From positions 462,296 through 526,295 of the forward strand of contig NZ_JAGIXS010000002.1 of NCBI RefSeq assembly GCF_030014915.1: a DNA stretch of 64,000 nt. Direction: 5' to 3'. Shown here piece by piece: positions 9,714 to 20,376 of the stretch (positions are counted from its first letter, which is position 1; each line of letters starts with the position of its first letter). Position numbers and translations under genes: made by a program. The notes beneath the pieces are model-generated. The model was not told the DNA's origin. It did no database searches and saw only the letters and a list, made by a program, of their open reading frames with translations. Source of the stretch: Pelomonas sp. V22. Its GTDB lineage: Bacteria; Pseudomonadota; Gammaproteobacteria; Burkholderiales; Burkholderiaceae_C.

Positions 9714-9743
9714 AGTATTCCGCGTGCGACGATTCGTGTCCAA
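9714..9743 (-). promoter_or_regulatory. Predicted sigma-70 promoter of gcdH
   Basis: On the minus strand TTGGAC (9743-9738) and AATACT (9719-9714) are separated by 18 bases. They lie about 60 bases upstream of the gcdH ATG. Position and spacing fit; found by eye only. Confidence 0.5.
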
Positions 9744-9748
9744 TACGA
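9734..9748. promoter_or_regulatory. Candidate LysR operator in the gcdH/lysR divergent region
   Basis: TCGT-N7-ACGA forms an interrupted dyad that overlaps the predicted gcdH -35 box. It lies about 30 bases from the LysR start. LysR proteins usually bind T-rich/A-rich dyads in the region shared with the divergent target. The exact T-N11-A form is absent, so this is tentative. Confidence 0.35.
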
Positions 9749-9776
9749 TTCAGCCATTTGATGATAGGTAGAAAGT

Positions 9777-10718
9777 ATGGCGACCTTGTCGGCGAGCACC
9801 GTCATGGCACGCGTGGAGTTGCGCCACCTGCGCTACTTCCTGGCGCTGGCTGAGGAGCTCCATTTCGGGCGCGCGGCGCAGCGACTGGCCATGTCCCAAC
9901 CCCCGCTTTCCGTCGCCCTGCAGCAACTGGAATCGGCGGTGGGCGCGCGCTTGCTGGACCGCGACAGCAAGCGCGTTCGCCTCACGCCTGCTGGCCAGAG
10001 CTTCCGGGCCAGCGCACAAGCCTTGCTGGGACGTTTCGAGGATGCCTGCGCCCAGGCCCGCGAGGTCGAGGCCGGCGAAATCGGTCGCCTGCGCCTCGGC
10101 TTTGTCGGCTCCACCCTGTTCCATGGCCTGCCGGACTGGCTGCGCAACTTCCAGGTCGCCTACCCCAGGGTGGAGGTCGTCGTGATCGAGCTGAATTCGC
10201 AGGATCAGATTCAAGCCTTGCTGCAGGAGGAGCTCGACCTGGCACTGCTGCACACGGACCGCCTGCCGCCGGCCCTGGACGGCACGCCGCTCTATGACGA
10301 ACCCTTCCTCGCCTGCCTGCCGGAGTCGCACGCGGCCGCGTGCCGGCGCCGCGTGCCGCTGACCAGCCTCAGCGACCAGCCCTTCATCCTGTTCTCGCGC
10401 CGAGGCTCACCCGACTACCACGCACGCATCATCGAGATGTGCCGCCAGCAAGGCTTCTACCCCCGCCTGCAGCATGAGGGGCGGCATTGGCTGTCGGTGG
10501 TCTCGCTGGTGGCACAGGGCCTGGGGGTGTCCATCGTTCCGGCGGCATTCAAGGATGCCGGCATTCAGGGCGCCGTGTTCAAGCCCCTGGCTGAGGCCAT
10601 GGAGCCAAGCCGCGTGTTTGCAGCCTGGCGACGTGATTCAAGCGCCTCGTTGAGGGAGGCATTCCTGGGTTCGCGGAGTGACGCCCCGAAGCCCCCTCTC
10701 TTGGACTCAAGACGTTGA
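9777..10718 (+). CDS. LysR-family transcriptional regulator, probable GcdR
   Basis: A 313-residue LysR regulator. The winged helix-turn-helix (about residues 10-70) reads LRHLRYFLALAEELHFGRAAQ with MSQPPLSVALQQLE as recognition helix. A periplasmic-binding-protein-like effector domain follows (about 95-300). It is transcribed away from gcdH, the classic arrangement for a glutarate- or glutaryl-CoA-responsive regulator of that gene, but the effector is inferred. ATG 9777 was chosen; ATG 9804 would give the more usual compact N-terminus (MARVELRHL). Neither has a strong Shine-Dalgarno. Confidence 0.88.
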   Translation: MATLSASTVMARVELRHLRYFLALAEELHFGRAAQRLAMSQPPLSVALQQLESAVGARLLDRDSKRVRLTPAGQSFRASAQALLGRFEDACAQAREVEAGEIGRLRLGFVGSTLFHGLPDWLRNFQVAYPRVEVVVIELNSQDQIQALLQEELDLALLHTDRLPPALDGTPLYDEPFLACLPESHAAACRRRVPLTSLSDQPFILFSRRGSPDYHARIIEMCRQQGFYPRLQHEGRHWLSVVSLVAQGLGVSIVPAAFKDAGIQGAVFKPLAEAMEPSRVFAAWRRDSSASLREAFLGSRSDAPKPPLLDSRR

Positions 10719-10801
10719 GCCTGTCTTGCGCTTGTGGCGCTGCATCCGGACCGCGATTCGATCGCGCCGCATTTCGAAGGGAGGCAACTCCACAGATCGC
10801 A

Positions 10802-11209
10802 TTAGGCAATCACCGCCGTGACCTCGATCTCAACCTTGGCGCGGTCTTCGATCAGGCCAGCCACCTGCACCGCCGTCATGGCGATGCCGTATTCGCGGCC
10901 CAGCACCTCGCGGTAGACCTGGCCAACCTCGCGGCCGCGCGCCACGTACTCGCGCTTGTCGAGCAAATACCAGGTCATGCGGGTGATGTGCTCCGCATTG
11001 GCGCCGGCTTCTGCCAGCAGCGCCTTGATGTTCAACAAGGCCTGGCGAACCTGGGCCACGAAATCGTCGCTTTCGAACTGGCACTGGCCGTTCCAGCCGA
11101 TCTGGCCGGCCACGAAGATCTGGCGTCCCGTGGCGGCCACGGCATTGGCATAGCCGCGCGGTGCCAGCCAGTCGGCCGGCTGAAGAATCTGCTTGTTGCT
11201 TGTCGTCAT
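10802..11209 (-). CDS. RidA-family protein (atypical Rid, anthraniloyl-CoA operon)
   Basis: A 135-residue Rid/YjgF protein, expected to form a trimer. Family blocks are IFVAGQIGWNG, QALLNIKALLAEAGA and the C-terminal VEIEVTAV. In archetypal RidA an Arg in VARLP binds the substrate carboxylate. Here, by eye alignment, the position is Gly118 (VAGLIED), so 2-aminoacrylate is an unlikely main substrate. It is the last gene of the aminobenzoyl-CoA operon and its start overlaps the thioesterase stop (ATGA). I infer it hydrolyses the enamine/imine formed when the aromatic amino acid CoA ester is dearomatised. Other members of the family are only housekeeping imine hydrolases. Confidence 0.85.
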   Translation of the reverse strand: MTTSNKQILQPADWLAPRGYANAVAATGRQIFVAGQIGWNGQCQFESDDFVAQVRQALLNIKALLAEAGANAEHITRMTWYLLDKREYVARGREVGQVYREVLGREYGIAMTAVQVAGLIEDRAKVEIEVTAVIA

Positions 11210-11628
11210 GGGGTTACTCCTTGCGCTTGCTCCAGAGCCGCGCGCAGGTCAGCAGGAAATTCCTGGGATTGGTGGGTGGCCAGCGAGGTGCAGACCAGCA
11301 CCTGCTCGAAGGCCACGCGCAGGCCGTCCGGGCCTGCGAATTCGATGTGCAGCGCCAGAGAGCTGCGGCCCAGCCGCTTGATCGCGATGTGCTGCACCAG
11401 CTCGTCGCCCATGCGGCTGATGCGCTGGAACTCGGTCTTGAGGCTCACCGTCGGCAGGCCCACACGGCGCGGGCCCAGCAGCTCAGCGTAGGAGATGCCG
11501 AGGCCTTGCGTGATCCAGTCCTCGACCAGGGCGTTGAGCATCTCGTAGTAGCGCGGGTAGAAGACGATGCCGGCCGGGTCGCAATGGCCGAAGCGCACGC
11601 GCTCGCGTCGTTCGTAGATGAAGTTCAT
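11206..11628 (-). CDS. 4-hydroxybenzoyl-CoA-type acyl-CoA thioesterase
   Basis: A 140-residue hot-dog-fold thioesterase. The motif FGHCDPAGIVFYPRYYEM has the catalytic Asp in the DPAG position of the 4-hydroxybenzoyl-CoA thioesterase subfamily. It probably hydrolyses aromatic or alicyclic CoA esters of the pathway to recover CoA from dead-end intermediates. The ATG at 11628 lies one base after the livF stop and its own stop overlaps the RidA start, so translation is likely coupled. A longer frame open further upstream would run inside livF and is rejected. Confidence 0.85.
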   Translation of the reverse strand: MNFIYERRERVRFGHCDPAGIVFYPRYYEMLNALVEDWITQGLGISYAELLGPRRVGLPTVSLKTEFQRISRMGDELVQHIAIKRLGRSSLALHIEFAGPDGLRVAFEQVLVCTSLATHQSQEFPADLRAALEQAQGVTP

Positions 11629-11629
11629 T

Positions 11630-12336
<707 letters not shown>

Positions 12337-12340
<4 letters not shown>

Positions 12341-13086
12341 GCATCCACCTCTTCGCCGAGGTAGGCCTTGCGCACCTCGGGATGCTCGCGGATGTAGGCC
12401 GGGCTGCCGGTAGCGATCACGCGACCGGCCACCAGGGTGGAGATGCGGTCGGCCAGGCGGAACACGGCATCCATGTCGTGCTCGACCAGCAGCAGCGTCA
12501 CCTGACCTTTCAGGCGCTGCAACAGCTCCACCATCTGAAGCCCCTCCTCGGGGCCCATGCCGGCCATAGGTTCATCCAGCAGCAAGAGGCGCGGCTTGGT
12601 TGCCAGGGCCAGAGCCAATTCCAGCTGGCGCTGCTCACCATGGGCCAGGGCACCGGCCACCGCCGACGCCTGGGCCGATAGGCCGACCTGAGCCAGCAGG
12701 TGCCCGGCCTCGTGGCGCAAGGCCTCATCGCGTTCCACCACGCCAAACCAGCGTGGCGGCCGGCGCGCCTGCAGCGCAAGGCGCAGGTTGTCCAGCACGG
12801 TGAGCTTCCTGAATATGCTGGTGATCTGGTAGGAGCGCGCCAGGCCGGCGGCCACATGGGCGGCCATGTCGGCGCGGGTCAGGTCTTGCCCTGCGAACAG
12901 CACCTGGCCCTGATCGGGTTGCAGCGCGCCGCTCAGTTGGTGGATCAAGGTCGTCTTGCCTGCGCCGTTAGGGCCTATCACCGCATGGACCTCGCCCTCG
13001 CGCACCTCGAAGCTTGCCGAGTCGGTCGCCAGCAAGGCACCGAAGCGCTTGACCAGGCCTTGCACCTGCAGCAACGGCTCAGCCAT
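12337..13086 (-). CDS. livG: LivG-type ABC transporter ATP-binding protein
   Basis: A 249-residue ATPase. Walker A is GPNGAGKTT, Walker B is RLLLLDEPMAGM, and the C-terminus is typical of LivG (REHPEVRKAYLGEEVDA). The signature loop reads LAHGEQRQLELA, a usual LivG variation of LSYGEQR. The start MAEPLLQVQG at 13086 overlaps the end of livM by 8 bases. Frames extending further upstream are inside livM. Pairs with LivF on the cytoplasmic face of the importer. Confidence 0.93.
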
Positions 13087-14038
13087 GGCGGCGCCCCTTC
13101 CACAGACCGGCAATCCCACGCGGCGCGAACAACACGACGGCCAGCAGCAGCACACCGAGGCCCATCTGCCAGTGGATGGTGTGGGTGGACAGCAGCTCTT
13201 CCATCAGCAGCAGCACGGCCGCGCCGAGCGCCCCGCCCCACAGCGCGCCAACGCCGCCGATGATGACCATCACCATCAGCTGCCCCGACTGCGACCAGTG
13301 CAGCATCTGCGGCGTCACGAGGCCACTCAAGTTGGCCAGCAAGGCGCCCGCCAGCCCCGCCAGCGCCCCGGCCAGCACGAAGGCCTGCCACTGCACACGG
13401 CGCACCGGCGCGCCCAGCGCGTGCATGCGGGTCTCGTTCTCTCGGGCGCCCTGCAAGAGCCAGCCGAAGGGGCTGTTCAGCAGCCGCTGCAAGCCGGCCA
13501 GTACGCAAGCGGAAAGCACGAGCGCAACCCAGTACATCTGGGCGTCATCCTTCAGGTCCAAGGAGAGGCCCAGCTGCGAGCGCTGCGGCAGCGGCAGGCC
13601 GTCGTCTCCGCCATAGGCCTTCAGCGACACCATCAGGTAGAAGAACATCTGGGCAAAGGCCAGCGTGATCATGATGAAGTAGACGCCGCGCGTGCGCAGG
13701 CTGACCCAGCCGATCAGGGCGGCGGCAAGACCCGCTACGGCGCTGGCCGCCGGCCAGGCGACCCAGGCTGAAACAACGCCTGCGTCAGCCAGGATGCCCA
13801 CGGTATAGGCCCCAAGCCCTACGAAAGCCGCATGGCCGAAGCTGACCAGGCCGCCAAAGCCGAGGATGAGATTGAGGCTGGACGCGGCGATGGCAAAGAC
13901 CAGCACCCGCGTGGCCACCACCACGTAGAACTCGAGGCCGAAAGCCGCCAGCACCGGCGGCAGCGCAGCCAGCGCCGCCAGCACCAGCCAATTCCAATGA
14001 CCGAGGCCTCGGTGATGAAGAGAAGTCGCCATGCTCAT
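13079..14038 (-). CDS. livM: LivM-type ABC transporter permease
   Basis: A 319-residue inner-membrane permease with about eight to ten hydrophobic segments. The family motif NLILGFGGLVSFGHAAFVGLG is near residue 60 and VSLRTRGVYFIMITLAFAQM follows. The ATG at 14038 overlaps the livH stop in the ATGA form, which fixes the start. Forms the translocation pore with LivH. Confidence 0.93.
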   Translation of the reverse strand: MSMATSLHHRGLGHWNWLVLAALAALPPVLAAFGLEFYVVVATRVLVFAIAASSLNLILGFGGLVSFGHAAFVGLGAYTVGILADAGVVSAWVAWPAASAVAGLAAALIGWVSLRTRGVYFIMITLAFAQMFFYLMVSLKAYGGDDGLPLPQRSQLGLSLDLKDDAQMYWVALVLSACVLAGLQRLLNSPFGWLLQGARENETRMHALGAPVRRVQWQAFVLAGALAGLAGALLANLSGLVTPQMLHWSQSGQLMVMVIIGGVGALWGGALGAAVLLLMEELLSTHTIHWQMGLGVLLLAVVLFAPRGIAGLWKGRRHG

Positions 14039-14958
14039 CCGCTGCGCGCCGGAAAAAGGCCTTGCGGTTTCCAGAACAGGACCGCAGCCATCACCACATA
14101 GATCAGGATGGACGCCAGCGCCGGCCCCACGTTGGATGCCACCTCGGGGCTCGCCAGCAAGCGCAAGACCGCAGGCAGCAGCGTGCGGCTGGCCGTGTCC
14201 ACGAGGCCCACGAGCAGCGAGCCGACCAGGGCACCGCGTATCGAGCCAATGCCGCCGATCACGATCACCACGAAGGCGAGGATCAGGATGCTCTCGCCCA
14301 TGCCCACCTGCACGGCCAGCAGCGGCCCGAGCAGCGAGCCGGCCAGCGCGCACAGCGCCGCGCCGAGGCCGAACACCAGGGTGAAGAGCCGGCGCGTGTT
14401 GACGCCCATCGCCATGGCCATGGGCCGGTTCGATGCCCCGGCCCGCACCCACTTGCCGATGCGCGTGCGCGTCACGCCCAGCCACAGCAGCAGCGCCACG
14501 AGCAGGCCCACGCCGATGATCAGCAGCCGGTAGCTCGGGTACATCAGGCCCGGCAGCAATTCCACTGGCCCCGACAAAGCGGCGGGCGTGTTCAGCATCA
14601 GCGGCTGTTCGCCCCAGACCATGCGCACGCCCTCGTTCAGGATCAGGATCAGGGCAAAGGTGGCCAGCACCTGCGAGAGATGGTCACGCTCGTAAAGCCG
14701 GCGCAAGAGCGTCCATTCGAGCGCCATCCCAAGTACCGCCGTGCCCGCCATCGCCGCCAGCACGGCCAGCAGAAAGCTGCCGCTTGCCGCCATCACGGCC
14801 GCCGCCAGGTAGGCGCCGACCATGTAGAGCGAGCCATGGGCCAAGTTGATCATGTCCATGATGCCGAACACCAGCGTCAGCCCGGCCGCCAGCAGGAACA
14901 GCATCAGGCCGAACTGCAGGCCGTTCAGCACCTGCTCGGTGACGAGGATCCAGTCCAA
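14035..14958 (-). CDS. livH: LivH-type ABC transporter permease
   Basis: A 307-residue polytopic permease. It opens with the usual LivH start (LNGLQFGLMLFLLAAGLTLVFG) and carries MINLAHGSLYMVGAYLA, then GIGSIRGALVGSLLVGLVDT. Complete length. It starts 15 bases after the stop of the binding-protein gene and overlaps livM by four bases, so the transporter is a single transcriptional unit. Confidence 0.93.
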   Translation of the reverse strand: MDWILVTEQVLNGLQFGLMLFLLAAGLTLVFGIMDMINLAHGSLYMVGAYLAAAVMAASGSFLLAVLAAMAGTAVLGMALEWTLLRRLYERDHLSQVLATFALILILNEGVRMVWGEQPLMLNTPAALSGPVELLPGLMYPSYRLLIIGVGLLVALLLWLGVTRTRIGKWVRAGASNRPMAMAMGVNTRRLFTLVFGLGAALCALAGSLLGPLLAVQVGMGESILILAFVVIVIGGIGSIRGALVGSLLVGLVDTASRTLLPAVLRLLASPEVASNVGPALASILIYVVMAAVLFWKPQGLFPARSG

Positions 14959-14972
14959 TCAGCCCGTCCGCT

Positions 14973-16151
14973 TCATTTCATCTTGCACGAGGCCGCGTAG
15001 GCATCGGCATGCTGGCTGAAGATCTTGTAGAGCGTCCGGTTCGTGACCTTGCCCGCCGTGCTCTTGGTGATCACGCGCAGGTAGTAGTCCTGGATCGGGT
15101 ACTGGTTGTGGTTGAAGCGGAAGTCGCCGCGCACCGAGGCGAAGTGCGCCGCCTTCAGCGCCTTCAGGAGCGCCGGCTTGTCCTCGACCTTGCCCTTGAC
15201 GTCCTTCACCGCGCCGTCCATCAAGCGTGCCGCGTCATAGCCCTGGCTGGCGTACAACGAAGGCAGGCGGCCGTACTCGGCCAGGAAGTCGGCGACGAAC
15301 TTCTTGTTGGCCGCGTTCTCCAGGTCATGGGCCCAGTGCGAGCTGTTGAACATGCCCAGCATCGGGTCGCCCACGGCGCGGATCACGTCCTCATCGGCCG
15401 AAAAGCCGGGGCCGAACAGCGTGATGTCCTTGGACAGGCCGGCGCCGACGAACTGCTTGATGAAGTTGATGCCCATGCCGCCGGGCAGGAAGATGTACAT
15501 CGCATCGGGCTTGGCGGCGCGTGCCTGGGCCAGCTCGGCGGCGTAGTCCAACTGGCCGAGCTTGGTGTAGATCTCGTCCGCAATGACCGCGTTCGGCCCC
15601 TTGTAGAAGCGCTTGAAGCCGGTGATCGCGTCCTTGCCGGCCGGGTAGTTGGGCGCCAGCACCACGACCTTCTTGTAGCCCTTCTCCAGCACCGTCTTGC
15701 CCACGGCCTCGTGCAGGTTGTCGTTCTGCCAGGCCACGTTGAAGAAGTAGGGGTTGCACTGCTCGCCCGCGTACTGCGAAGGGCCGGCATTGGCGCTGAT
15801 GTAGGGCACCTTGGCATCGAAGACCGAGGGCCCCACGGCCAGCATCACATTGGAGAACACGATGCCGGTCATCAGGTCGACCTTGTCGCGCTTGAGCAGG
15901 CGCTCGGCGGTCTGCTTGGCGACCTCGGGGTTCTGCTGGTCGTCGGCCGTCACCAGCTCGATGGGCACGCCGCCCAGCTTGCCGCCGCTGTGCTTGACGC
16001 CGAGCAGGAAGCCGTCGCGGATGTCCACGCCCAGGCCGGCGCCGGCGCCCGAGAGCGTGGTCAAGAGGCCGACCTTGACCTTGTCGGCCGCCAGGGCCGG
16101 GGTGGAGGCCAGCAGCGCCAGCGCGGCGCCGAGCAGGGTCTTCTTGTACAT
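14973..16151 (-). CDS. Periplasmic substrate-binding protein of the aromatic-acid/amino-acid ABC importer
   Basis: A 392-residue secreted type I periplasmic binding protein of the Leu/Ile/Val family, with a signal peptide (residues 1-21, ending ALAA). Typical blocks are VKVGLLTTLSGAGAGLG, TADDQQNPEVAKQTAERLL and VPYISANAGPS. It is the specificity component of the livHMGF-type importer downstream. The operon around it makes 2-aminobenzoyl-CoA, so I infer an aromatic ligand such as anthranilate or kynurenine. Relatives bind benzoate derivatives and phenylpropanoids as well as amino acids. Confidence 0.9.
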   Translation of the reverse strand: MYKKTLLGAALALLASTPALAADKVKVGLLTTLSGAGAGLGVDIRDGFLLGVKHSGGKLGGVPIELVTADDQQNPEVAKQTAERLLKRDKVDLMTGIVFSNVMLAVGPSVFDAKVPYISANAGPSQYAGEQCNPYFFNVAWQNDNLHEAVGKTVLEKGYKKVVVLAPNYPAGKDAITGFKRFYKGPNAVIADEIYTKLGQLDYAAELAQARAAKPDAMYIFLPGGMGINFIKQFVGAGLSKDITLFGPGFSADEDVIRAVGDPMLGMFNSSHWAHDLENAANKKFVADFLAEYGRLPSLYASQGYDAARLMDGAVKDVKGKVEDKPALLKALKAAHFASVRGDFRFNHNQYPIQDYYLRVITKSTAGKVTNRTLYKIFSQHADAYAASCKMK

Positions 16152-16171
16152 CGTGGCAGTCTCCTTGTGGA

Positions 16172-17779
16172 TCAGCTGGATTGCTTCAGGCGGAACCGCT
16201 GCAGCTTGCCGGTCTCGGTGCGTGGCAGGGTCGCGCGGAACTCTATCGCACGGGGGTACTTGTAGGGCGCAATCGTGGCCTTGACGAAATCCTGCAGCGT
16301 CTTGACCAGGGCCGCATCGCCGACCTGGCCTTCGCGCAGCACGACGAAGGCCTTGACGATCTGGCCGCGTTCCTCATCCGGCACGCCGACCACGCCGCAT
16401 TCGGCCACGGCCGGATGGGCGAGCAAGGCGCTCTCCACCTCGGGCCCGGCGATGTTGTAGCCGCCCGAGATGATCATGTCGTCTGTGCGGGCCTGGTAGA
16501 CGAAGTAGCCGGCCTCATCCTGCAGGTAGGCATCGCCGGTCAGGTTCCAGCCGTTCAGCACATAGCCGAGCTGGCGGTCGTCGGCGAGGTAACGGCAGCC
16601 GGTCGGGCCCTTGACGGCGAGTCGCCCCACCTGGCCCGCAGGCAAGACCTGGCCCTCGTCGCCGAGCACGCAGGCGCGGTAGCCGGGCACGGCACGACCG
16701 GTGGCGCCAGGCTTGGCGCCGGCCTCGTCGTGTGAGATGAAGATGTGCAAGAGCTCGGTCGCGCCGATGCCATCGATCAGCTCGATGCCGGTGGCCTGCT
16801 TCCACAGTGCATGGGTCGCGGCCGGCAAGGCCTCGCCGGCGCTGACGCATTTGCGCAGGCTCTTCAAGTCGAAGTTGCCGACCTGCGGTGCCATCGCGCG
16901 GTACGAGGTCGGCGCGGTGAAGCAGACGGTGGCGCGGTGCTGCGCGATGGCGGCCAGCAGCGCATCGGGCGAGGCCTTCTCCAGCAGCACGGTGGAAGCA
17001 CCCACGCTCATCGGAAACAGCAAGAGACCACCGAGGCCGAAGGTGAAGGCCAGCGGCGGGCTGCCGATGAACACATCGCTCGCTTCGGCGCGCAGGCAAT
17101 GCGGCGGCCAGCAGCGGCAGATCGCGATCACGTCGCGATGGAAATGCATCGTGCCCTTGGGCTGGCCGGTCGTGCCCGAGGTGAAGGCAATCAAGGCCAC
17201 GTCGTCGGCCGCCGTGTCCACGTTCTTGAACTGCGCAGGCTTGGCAGCAGCCCGCGCCTCCAGGCCCTCAGGCGCTGTGCTGCGGAACAGCAGCGTTTGC
17301 TTCAACACAGGGCACTGCGCCTGCGCGGCCTGCAACTCCTCAGCCAGGGCCGCGTCGCAGAGCGCATGGCTGACCTCGGCCTTCTGGAGGACCTGGCCCA
17401 ACTCCTTGGCGCGCAAGAGCGGCATCGTGGCCACAGCAATCGCACCCGCCTTCATCACGGCAAACCAGCAGGCCGCGAGCTGCGGCGTGTTGGCGCCGCG
17501 CAAGAGCACGCGGTTGCCGGGCACGACGCCCAGGTCCTCGACCAGCACATGAGCAATGCGATTGGCCTCGGCCTGCAGTTGCTCGTAGGTCCACTCGACG
17601 CCGCCGCCGCGCAGGCAAGGCTGCTTGCCATGGCCTAGCTCCGGCCACCGGTCCAGCAACTCGGTCGCGCAATTCAGCCGCGCGGGGAACTGCAGCTCGG
17701 GCAGGTCGAAGACCAGCTCCGGCCACTGCTCGGCCGGCGGCAGGTGGTCGCGGGCGAAGGTATCGATGTGCGCGCTCAT
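16172..17779 (-). CDS. 2-aminobenzoate-CoA ligase (benzoate-CoA ligase family)
   Basis: A 535-residue AMP-forming acyl-CoA synthetase. The ATP loop is [15 protein letters not shown] (about residue 206), and [41 protein letters not shown] and the C-terminal catalytic Lys in [11 protein letters not shown] are all present. The N-terminus ([14 protein letters not shown]) is that of the anthranilate/benzoate-CoA ligase branch. Known members activate anthranilate with ATP and CoA. It directly follows the acyl-CoA dehydrogenase (ATGA overlap), and the operon's monooxygenase/reductase would use its product. The gene name abmG from Azoarcus could apply but I do not assign it. Confidence 0.9.
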   Translation of the reverse strand: MSAHIDTFARDHLPPAEQWPELVFDLPELQFPARLNCATELLDRWPELGHGKQPCLRGGGVEWTYEQLQAEANRIAHVLVEDLGVVPGNRVLLRGANTPQLAACWFAVMKAGAIAVATMPLLRAKELGQVLQKAEVSHALCDAALAEELQAAQAQCPVLKQTLLFRSTAPEGLEARAAAKPAQFKNVDTAADDVALIAFTSGTTGQPKGTMHFHRDVIAICRCWPPHCLRAEASDVFIGSPPLAFTFGLGGLLLFPMSVGASTVLLEKASPDALLAAIAQHRATVCFTAPTSYRAMAPQVGNFDLKSLRKCVSAGEALPAATHALWKQATGIELIDGIGATELLHIFISHDEAGAKPGATGRAVPGYRACVLGDEGQVLPAGQVGRLAVKGPTGCRYLADDRQLGYVLNGWNLTGDAYLQDEAGYFVYQARTDDMIISGGYNIAGPEVESALLAHPAVAECGVVGVPDEERGQIVKAFVVLREGQVGDAALVKTLQDFVKATIAPYKYPRAIEFRATLPRTETGKLQRFRLKQSS

Positions 17780-19002
17780 TTCAGAAGCTCTCTCCCGATG
17801 ATCAGTTGCTGCACCTCGCTCGCGCCCTCGTAGATGCGCAGCGGCCGGATCTCGCGGTACAGCGACTCCAGCACCTCGCCCATGCGCACGCCGCGCCCGC
17901 CGAACAGTTGCAGGGCCGAGTCGATCACCGACTGCGCGCTCTCGGTCGCCACCAGCTTGGCCATGGCGGCTTCCTTGGTGATGGGCTTGCCCTGGTCGCG
18001 CAGCCAGGCGGCGCGGTAGACCAGCAAGGCGGCGCTGTCGATCTTGCAGGCCATGTCGGCCAGCTTGGCCTGGGCCAGCGGCAGGTCGGCCAAATGGGCG
18101 CCGAACATGGGTCTTGTCTTGGCTTGATCGAGGCCCTCCTGCAGCGCGCGGCGGCCAAAGCCCAGGGCGGCGGCGGCCACCGAGGTACGGAACACGTCGA
18201 GCGTGCGCATCGCAATCTTGAAGCCCTCGCCGGCCGCACCGATGCGCTGCGACTTCGGCACGCGGCAGCCCCGGAAATGCAGCGTCGCGAGCGGATGCGG
18301 CGCCATCACCTCGATGCGCTCGGCGATCTCCAGGCCAGGCGTGTCCGCGTCGACGATGAAAGCCGAGATACCACGCGAGCCCGGCTGCTCACCGGTGCGG
18401 GCGAACACCACATAGAAGTCGGCAATGCCGCCGTTGGAAATCCAGGTCTTGTCGCCGTCCAGCACATAGCTGTCGCCATCGTCGAAGGCCTCGCAACGCA
18501 GCGCGGCCACGTCCGACCCGGCATGCGGCTCCGACAAGGCGAAGGCGGCCAGCGCCTCGCCGCGTGCCACGCGCGGCAGGTAGCGCTGGCGCTGCTCCGG
18601 CGTGCCGGCCAGCGAGATTGCGCCGGAGCCCAGGCCCTGCATCGCGAAGGCGAAGTCGGCGAGGCCGTCGTAGCGCGCCAGCGTCTCGCGCAGCAGGCAG
18701 ATGGCGCGGGTATCGATCACCTCGGCCGAGCCGCCGAGCGCGGTGCCAGCAATGGCATGCTTCAGCCAGCCGCCTTCGCCCAAGGCCTTGACCAGGCCCT
18801 TGCAGGCGGCGTCGATGTCGCTGTGGTCGACGTGAGCCAGGTGCGGAACACACCAGGCATCGAGCGCTGACGCGAGCTCTCGATGCTTGTCGTCGAAGAA
18901 CGGCCAATCGAGATGTTCCACCTCAGGGGACGCCCGGCCGCCCGTAGTCCCCAGAGCGCCCCCTCGGGGGGCAATGAGCGAAGCGAGTGTGGGGGCTGTC
19001 AT
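17776..19002 (-). CDS. Acyl-CoA dehydrogenase of the aminobenzoyl-CoA pathway
   Basis: A flavoprotein of 408 residues as written. Family blocks are [46 protein letters not shown] and the catalytic Glu392 in [15 protein letters not shown]. It likely oxidises an alicyclic or ring-opened CoA ester after dearomatisation. The first 27 codons are odd: residues [14 protein letters not shown] are the translation of a GC-rich palindromic repeat (18952-18997), not family sequence. ATG 19002 has a good AAGGGAG site 8 bases upstream. GTG 18921, just after the repeat, gives [16 protein letters not shown], where homology should begin. Either the repeat has been incorporated into the N-terminus, or GTG is the true start. 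Confidence 0.87.
   Translation of the reverse strand: MTAPTLASLIAPRGGALGTTGGRASPEVEHLDWPFFDDKHRELASALDAWCVPHLAHVDHSDIDAACKGLVKALGEGGWLKHAIAGTALGGSAEVIDTRAICLLRETLARYDGLADFAFAMQGLGSGAISLAGTPEQRQRYLPRVARGEALAAFALSEPHAGSDVAALRCEAFDDGDSYVLDGDKTWISNGGIADFYVVFARTGEQPGSRGISAFIVDADTPGLEIAERIEVMAPHPLATLHFRGCRVPKSQRIGAAGEGFKIAMRTLDVFRTSVAAAALGFGRRALQEGLDQAKTRPMFGAHLADLPLAQAKLADMACKIDSAALLVYRAAWLRDQGKPITKEAAMAKLVATESAQSVIDSALQLFGGRGVRMGEVLESLYREIRPLRIYEGASEVQQLIIGRELLK
18952..18997. repeat. Burkholderiales-type GC-rich palindromic repeat inside a gene start
   Basis: It contains the hairpin GCCCCC-TC-GGGGGGC followed by an AGCGAAGCGAG segment and a run of G. From memory this composite recurs many times between genes in Comamonadaceae and Rubrivivax-like genomes. 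Only this copy is in the window. It sits within the first 17 codons of the acyl-CoA dehydrogenase frame without interrupting it. Confidence 0.6.
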
Positions 19003-19003
19003 C

Positions 19004-19851
<848 letters not shown>

Positions 19852-19855
<4 letters not shown>

Positions 19856-20376
19856 GGCGATGCGTCCTTGGTCTTGTGCTGGCTTTCCAGCATCAGCAAA
19901 TGGCTCTTCAGGCCGGAGAGCAGGCCATAGACCTGCTGCTTGTCTTCCGCGCTCCAACCGCTCAACAGCTCCACCACCCATTGCTCATGCGTCGCAGCCC
20001 AGCGCTTGAACTGGCGGCGGCCGGCCGGCGTGAGCCGCACGGTGAACGAGCGGCGGTCGCTGGGATGGGTTTCGCGCAGCACCAGGCCTTCGGCCTCCAG
20101 CTGGTCGGTGATGCCGGTGACATTGCCGCCGGTGACCATCAGGCGCCTTGAGAGCTCGCGCATCGTGAGCCCCTGCGGATGACGCTCCAGCTGGGCGAGC
20201 AGGTCGAAGCGCGGCAAGGTGGTGCCGAACTCCCCGCGCAGCCGTGCGCGGATCTGGTCCTCGACCCGCGTGGTGCAGGCCAGCAGGCGCAGCCAGAGCT
20301 TGAGCGCCTGGTGGTCGTCGTCGCTGACCCGCGATTCCAGGTCGGGGTCGGGTCCGGCTTGGTCCTGCAAGGCCAT
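19852..20376 (-). CDS. MarR-family repressor of the aminobenzoyl-CoA/kynurenine region
   Basis: A 174-residue winged-helix protein. Dimerisation helices at the ends surround [30 protein letters not shown] (recognition helix MVTGGNVTG) and the wing [18 protein letters not shown]. It lies inside the operon it probably controls: its ATG overlaps the SDR stop by one base and its stop overlaps the hydratase start. A perfect palindrome at the operon promoter (23506-23523) is the likely operator. Related MarR proteins in aromatic-CoA clusters respond to the CoA thioester, so 2-aminobenzoyl-CoA is the best inferred ligand. Confidence 0.88.

Noticed and set aside
13079-14485. A longer version of LivM extending into livH
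   Set aside because: The extra N-terminal sequence is an out-of-frame reading of livH. ATG 14038 with ATGA coupling gives the correct family length.
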